DNA of 10,025 nt from Nonlabens sp. (GTDB lineage: Bacteria > Bacteroidota > Bacteroidia > Flavobacteriales > Flavobacteriaceae), in the NCBI GenBank assembly GCA_023301395.1, contig JALZUY010000144.1, forward strand, positions 1 through 10,025, in the 5' to 3' direction. A program made the translations under genes and the position numbers. Below are positions 6,021 through 10,025 of this stretch, in pieces (position 1 is the stretch's first letter; each line of letters starts with the position of its first letter). The notes under the pieces were generated by a model. The model had not been told where the DNA came from and ran no database searches. It was given only the letters and a program-made list of their open reading frames with translations.

Positions 6021-7961
6021 ATGAAAAAGCCCATACTTATACTTGGATTAGCATTGCTTAGTTCAGGTCTTTCATTTGCACAAACTGAGACTGAACGAGC
6101 TCAAATCACTAAAGATTACGATCAAGAAAAGCTTGAGGAGCTTAGGGTTGGATTTCAAGCAGAGCATGAAGAACGTTCAAATAGAGCAACGCGTCTTGCG
6201 ATTGAAAATGGATGGCCTTTACAAAAGGAGTTTAATGATGGTTCATCAGGATATATTTATGATGTTGTTAATGGCGAGCCTATCTATATGGCTACACTCA
6301 ATAGAATAGCTGGGTTAATGCAAGGAGCAAATGAATTGTGGAATAATGGTTCTTTAGGTATAAACATTGAAGGGCAGAATATGATCGTAGGTGTATGGGA
6401 CGGTTCAAGTAATGGAGCTAGAGTTTTGCAAACTCATGAAGCTCTAGTGGGAAGAGTTACTCCAGGAGAAGCTCCAGTTGCATCTGCAAATATTGGAGAT
6501 GATGATCATGCAACTCATGTAACGGGCACAATCATTGCAAATGGGCCGAATGCTAATGCAAAAGGTATAGCTCCACAGGCGAGTGCTAGATTCTACAATT
6601 TCGGAAATGATACTTCGGAAATGACTGCTGAAGCTAGTAATGGACTATTGATATCAAATCACAGTTATGGAATACCTTCTCAAAACGTGAATATAGCAAG
6701 ATTAGGTAGATATGAAGCTGACGCAGCAGCTGTCGATATTATTACATTTAATGCGCCTTATTATTTGCCAGTTATGTCAGCTGGGAATTCTAGAAATATA
6801 GGAGTAAATCCGGGAGATAATGGCTACGATTTGTTGACAGGCGATAAAATGTCTAAAAACGCAATGATAGTAGGTGCTGCCATAGGTAACCCTAATTATA
6901 GTAGCCCTGCTTCAGTACCTATGTCAAGTTTTAGTTCTTGGGGACCTACAGATGATGGAAGAGTTAAACCGGATATTACAACTAAAGGTGTTAATATGCT
7001 TTCTACCTACCATAATTTAGGAAACTCTGGATACGCCACTATAAGCGGAACAAGTATGTCTGCTCCAGCTGTTTCTGGAGGTTTATTGTTATTACAACAA
7101 TATTATAATTCATTAAATTCTCAATTCATGAGAGCCGCTACTGTTAAAGGGTTAGCGCTTCATACAGTTAAGGAAGCTGGTTCATTTGACGGACCTGATT
7201 ATCAATTTGGATGGGGACTTTTAGATACTGAAGCAGCAGCTATTGCTATACAAAATGATGGAAGTGGTGCATCAATTGAGGAATTAGCTCTAACTAATAG
7301 TTCAAACTCATATTCAAAATCTGCATTTATGGTTACCGGAGGTGATAAGTTAACAGTTTCAATTTCATGGACAGACTTTAGATCCCTTCAGCCGTTCACA
7401 GCACCTGATATAACATCGGTAGATATACCTCGTAAAGCAATTACTAATGATCTTGATCTTGTTATTACTGATAGTAATGGTAATACTTATTATCCATGGA
7501 GCTTAGATCCTTCGTCACCAGCGTTTGCTGCCACTAACAATACAACTAATGATGTTGATAATTTTGAGAAAATAGAAATTAATAATCCTTCAGGAGTATA
7601 TACGATTTCTGTTACTCACAAAGGGAATTTATTTCTTGGAGCTCAGGATTTTTCGTTAATTATTACGGGAGCTGATCAAGGCACTTTCTCAACAACTAGT
7701 GAAAATCAATTAGATTCATTTAGTATTTTCCCTAATCCAGCAACAGATCACTTTAATGTTGCTTTTAATAATGAGCTTTCTGGTGACCAGATCAACGTAG
7801 TTCTTTACGACATTTTAGGACAAGAGATACTATCTAGATCTTATGACAATAACGGTGTTTTTGAACAACGTATTTCTACTGCTAACTTAGATTCTGGAAT
7901 CTACCTAGTAAGAGTAGGAAACGGTGTTACTGCAAGTACAAGAAAATTAATCGTTAGATAA
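6021..7961 (+). CDS. Secreted KP-43-like subtilisin protease with T9SS sorting domain
   Basis: This 646-residue S8-family serine protease has a Sec signal peptide (residues 1-20, ending SFA before Gln21) and a short propeptide-like region to about residue 95. The catalytic domain spans about 115-415: Asp127 in GVWDGS, His163 in DDHATHVTG, oxyanion Asn256 in MSAGNS, and Ser345 in SGTSMSAP. The family glycine after the catalytic His is Ala here (HATH rather than HGTH). Residues about 425-550 form a beta-rich jelly-roll domain (NDLDLVITDSNGN, YPWSLDP, NPSGVYTISVTHKG) as in KP-43-type enzymes. Residues about 566-646 form a type A T9SS sorting domain (FSIFPNPATDHFNV ... SGIYLVRV ... RKLIVR), so the enzyme should be exported through Sec, cross the outer membrane by T9SS and be released or attached. 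It probably digests extracellular protein. The next gene is a tandem paralogue. Confidence 0.95.
   Translation: MKKPILILGLALLSSGLSFAQTETERAQITKDYDQEKLEELRVGFQAEHEERSNRATRLAIENGWPLQKEFNDGSSGYIYDVVNGEPIYMATLNRIAGLMQGANELWNNGSLGINIEGQNMIVGVWDGSSNGARVLQTHEALVGRVTPGEAPVASANIGDDDHATHVTGTIIANGPNANAKGIAPQASARFYNFGNDTSEMTAEASNGLLISNHSYGIPSQNVNIARLGRYEADAAAVDIITFNAPYYLPVMSAGNSRNIGVNPGDNGYDLLTGDKMSKNAMIVGAAIGNPNYSSPASVPMSSFSSWGPTDDGRVKPDITTKGVNMLSTYHNLGNSGYATISGTSMSAPAVSGGLLLLQQYYNSLNSQFMRAATVKGLALHTVKEAGSFDGPDYQFGWGLLDTEAAAIAIQNDGSGASIEELALTNSSNSYSKSAFMVTGGDKLTVSISWTDFRSLQPFTAPDITSVDIPRKAITNDLDLVITDSNGNTYYPWSLDPSSPAFAATNNTTNDVDNFEKIEINNPSGVYTISVTHKGNLFLGAQDFSLIITGADQGTFSTTSENQLDSFSIFPNPATDHFNVAFNNELSGDQINVVLYDILGQEILSRSYDNNGVFEQRISTANLDSGIYLVRVGNGVTASTRKLIVR
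7674..7808 (+). repeat. Near-identical sorting-domain block, copy 1
   Basis: These 135 bases match 9850-9984 with 8 differences (about 94% identity by hand alignment, no gaps), covering the linker and first half of the T9SS domain. Similarity falls sharply on both sides: the jelly-roll region before it and the sequence after TTCTTTAC are clearly less alike. This is a boundary pattern expected from gene conversion or domain shuffling. Confidence 0.75.
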
Positions 7962-8121
7962 GTTCTCTACTTTAAATATAAATCACTTCATTAAATTGAA
8001 ATAGTTTTTTATATCTTTATTTTATGATTAGTAAAGAATTATTAATGTTTTAAATCAACTAGAAAAGAATAGTAGAACATGATTTAAGAAGTGTAAACCA
8101 TAATTTAAGATGTTGGAAGAA
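7962..8121. other. Spacer between tandem protease genes, nothing recognised
   Basis: This AT-rich stretch follows the first protease stop codon. Only a weak 4-bp inverted repeat (TTCA/TGAA) followed by a short T-run is seen near 7987-8012, too poor to call a terminator. There is no open reading frame of useful size and no similarity to the region upstream of 5894. Confidence 0.4.
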
Positions 8122-8247
8122 TAATCTAACTTGTAATTATTTTATGTATTTTTCGACCTTAATAAGGTTAGCATTACAAAGATATTTTAATCTAAACAAT
8201 GTTAAGATTCATTTATTAACAAAAGAACCCTATTTATAAATAAAAAT
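8122..8247. repeat. Duplicated upstream block, copy 2
   Basis: This is the counterpart of 5894-6020, with one net base fewer. The dyad CCTTAATAAGG (8157-8167) and the minus-strand TATCTTTG element (8177-8184) are both preserved. It should carry the control region of the second protease gene, suggesting that both proteases respond to the same signals. Confidence 0.8.
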
Positions 8248-10025
8248 ATGAAAAAGACCACACTTATACTTGGATTAGCATTGCTTAGTTCAGGTCTTTC
8301 ATTTGCGCAAACAGAGGCTGAGCGCGCTCAAATCACTAAAGATTATGATCAAGAGCAATTAGAAGAGTTAAGACAAGATTTAATTTCTCAAGAAAATGCG
8401 AGATTAACACGTGTTTATGCTGCTGCAGAATTAAACAACTGGCCTATTACTAAAATATTAGATAATGGACAGAAGGCTCATTTATATGAAGTAAGTGAAA
8501 AAGGTCCCATTTATAGGACTACTACAAATAGAATTGCAGGTTTAATGCAAGGAGCAAATGAACTTTGGAATGGCGGTGCTTTAGGTATCAACGTTGAAGG
8601 TCAAAATATGGAAGTAGGAATATGGGATGGAGGAAAAGTTATGGATACTCATGAGGCATTAACTGGACGTGTTGTTTCTGGCCAGTTTTTATCTGGATCT
8701 AGTGGTCATGGAACACATGTAGGTGGTACCATTATAGCAGATGATACTAATCCCAATGCTGTTGGAATAGCGCCACAGGCGACCTTGAAATCTTACGATT
8801 TCAATAATGATACTTCTGAGATTATAGGAGAAGCTAATCAAGGAATGTTAGTTTCAAATCATAGTTATGGATTGATTATTTCAAATGTACCACAAGCTCA
8901 ATTAGGTAAATACACAATTACAGCAACAAACTGGGACAATATTACTTATTCAGCACCTTATTATTTGCCGGTTCTTGCGGCAGGTAATGATAGGAACGAT
9001 GGTTTTAATCCTACAAAAAATGGACATGATATTTTAACAGGTAAAAATATGGCGAAGAATCCTTTAGTAGTAGGAGCTACTATAGGAAATCCAAATTATA
9101 GTAGTCCTGCATCAGTGCCTATGTCAAACTTTAGCTCATGGGGTCCAACAGATGATGGACGTGTTAAGCCAGATATCTCAACTAAAGGTGTAGCGATGTT
9201 CTCTACAGATAATTCAACTACTTCGTCTTATATATTTAGACAAGGTACAAGTATGGCAACACCAGCAGTATCTGGTGGATTGATATTATTACAGCAATAT
9301 TATAATTCTTTAAATAATGAATACATGCGAGCTGCAACTCTTAAAGGACTTGTGCTTCACACAGTAAGAGAAGCAGGAACGGCTGATGGTCCAGATTATC
9401 AATTTGGTTGGGGACTTTTAAATACTGAGGCGGCTGCATTGGCTATTCAGAATAATGGAGGTGATTCTTTTATAAATGAAATGAATATTGCACAAGGCAC
9501 GACGATAACTCAATCATTTTCTGCAAACACTGCAGCAAAGGTTATTGTTTCTGTTTGCTGGTATGATCCAGCAGTAGGACCTAACAATGGGCCAGAAGAT
9601 GATAGTACTCCATCTTTAAGAAACGATATCGATATTATAGTTACAAGTGCGGCAGGAACAACTTATTTTCCTTGGAAACTCGATCCACAATCGCCTAATT
9701 TTCCAGCTACACGTACTGGAAGTAATAACGTTGACACATTTGAAAAAATTGAAATAGATAACCCATCTGGAGATTACACGATTACGGTATCTCATAAAGG
9801 AACATTACAAGGTGGTGATGAAGATTTTGCATTGGTTGTAACTGGAGGAGATCAAGGTACTTTCTCAACCACTAGTGAAGATCAATTAGATTCATTTAGT
9901 ATTTTCCCTAATCCAGCTACGGATCACTTTAATGTTGCTTTTAATAATGAACTTTCTGGTGACCAGATCAATGTCGTTCTTTACAATGTTTTAGGGCAAG
10001 AGGTTTTCCAGGCTGTGGTAAGCTC
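8248..10025 (+). CDS. Second secreted KP-43-like subtilisin protease, 3' end outside window
   Basis: An open frame of 592 complete codons runs from ATG at 8248 to the window edge without a stop, so the gene is cut by the window rather than broken. The signal peptide (1-20, SFA before Gln21) and the region to residue 45 are almost the same as in the first protease. Catalytic residues are Asp127 (GIWDGG), His154 (GHGTHVGGT, the standard motif), Asn247 (AAGND) and Ser335 (GTSMATPAVSGG). A jelly-roll-like region (about 410-535) and the start of the T9SS sorting domain (SFSIFPNPATDHFNV, about 549-563) follow. Compared with the first protease, the stretch before the catalytic His is shorter by about nine residues. 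About 45 residues should remain outside. It is a tandem paralogue with a duplicated promoter region, so the two are likely expressed together while differing in substrate preference (inference). Confidence 0.93.
   Translation, partial: MKKTTLILGLALLSSGLSFAQTEAERAQITKDYDQEQLEELRQDLISQENARLTRVYAAAELNNWPITKILDNGQKAHLYEVSEKGPIYRTTTNRIAGLMQGANELWNGGALGINVEGQNMEVGIWDGGKVMDTHEALTGRVVSGQFLSGSSGHGTHVGGTIIADDTNPNAVGIAPQATLKSYDFNNDTSEIIGEANQGMLVSNHSYGLIISNVPQAQLGKYTITATNWDNITYSAPYYLPVLAAGNDRNDGFNPTKNGHDILTGKNMAKNPLVVGATIGNPNYSSPASVPMSNFSSWGPTDDGRVKPDISTKGVAMFSTDNSTTSSYIFRQGTSMATPAVSGGLILLQQYYNSLNNEYMRAATLKGLVLHTVREAGTADGPDYQFGWGLLNTEAAALAIQNNGGDSFINEMNIAQGTTITQSFSANTAAKVIVSVCWYDPAVGPNNGPEDDSTPSLRNDIDIIVTSAAGTTYFPWKLDPQSPNFPATRTGSNNVDTFEKIEIDNPSGDYTITVSHKGTLQGGDEDFALVVTGGDQGTFSTTSEDQLDSFSIFPNPATDHFNVAFNNELSGDQINVVLYNVLGQEVFQAVVS
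9850..9984 (+). repeat. Near-identical sorting-domain block, copy 2
   Basis: This is the partner of 7674-7808. Most of the eight differences are in third codon positions, and the ungapped match ends abruptly after TTCTTTAC, where the two proteins continue as YDILGQEIL and YNVLGQEVF. Confidence 0.75.

Noticed and set aside
6076..6309. Plus-strand open frame of 77 codons inside the first protease gene.
   Set aside because: It is an alternative frame over the signal/propeptide region of a clearly coding gene.
5894..8247. The two repeated upstream blocks as ends of a transposon or an integration site.
   Set aside because: They are direct repeats continuous with homologous coding sequence on their right side, as expected for gene duplication, and no transposase or terminal inverted repeats are present.
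8248..10025. Idea that the second protease is a pseudogene because no stop codon closes it in the window.
   Set aside because: Reading codon by codon from 8248 shows an uninterrupted frame with an intact catalytic triad to the last base; the missing end is due to the window boundary.

Overview
The window looks like chromosomal DNA of a marine-type flavobacterium (Bacteroidota, Flavobacteriaceae). The evidence is AT-rich sequence, A-rich stretches instead of Shine-Dalgarno sites before the start codons, TAnnTTTG-type promoter elements, secreted proteins ending in a type IX secretion (T9SS) sorting domain, and two copies of a GCTTTCGCGAAAGC palindrome that I associate with Nonlabens/Dokdonia-like genera. 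The genus is inference only.

Layout. Positions 1-437 hold no gene I can support: a 34-bp perfect palindrome at the edge, non-coding sequence, and a terminator that can work in both directions. On the minus strand (reading leftward from 2119) lie an XRE-family regulator, a small lipoprotein and a TerC-family membrane protein, closely packed and probably partly co-transcribed. A 343-bp divergent intergenic region carries repeated TTACAnnTGTAA dyads, one next to the XRE gene and four in front of the next plus-strand gene. That gene is a cytoplasmic M14-type zinc carboxypeptidase-like protein. It is followed by an Lrp/AsnC regulator and a DinB-fold protein that abut exactly (TAG then ATG). A hairpin terminator separates these from dnaN (DNA polymerase III sliding clamp), which is read leftward.

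From 6021 to the right edge are two tandem, same-strand genes for secreted subtilisin-like (S8, KP-43-like) proteases with T9SS C-terminal sorting domains. The second is cut by the window edge. The pair is mosaic: about 126 bp of upstream non-coding DNA, the signal peptide/start of the propeptide, and the first part of the sorting domain are nearly identical at DNA level, while the catalytic middle has diverged clearly.

How the parts fit. The right half is an exported proteolysis locus (Sec export, then T9SS across the outer membrane) placed next to the housekeeping gene dnaN. The left half is a possible small regulon: a regulator, an envelope lipoprotein, a putative metal exporter and a zinc peptidase around one operator-rich control region. 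The most notable signals are the operator array, the mosaic protease duplication, and the palindrome that occurs once between genes and once inside a coding sequence. I found no mobile element, CRISPR array, tRNA or rRNA.
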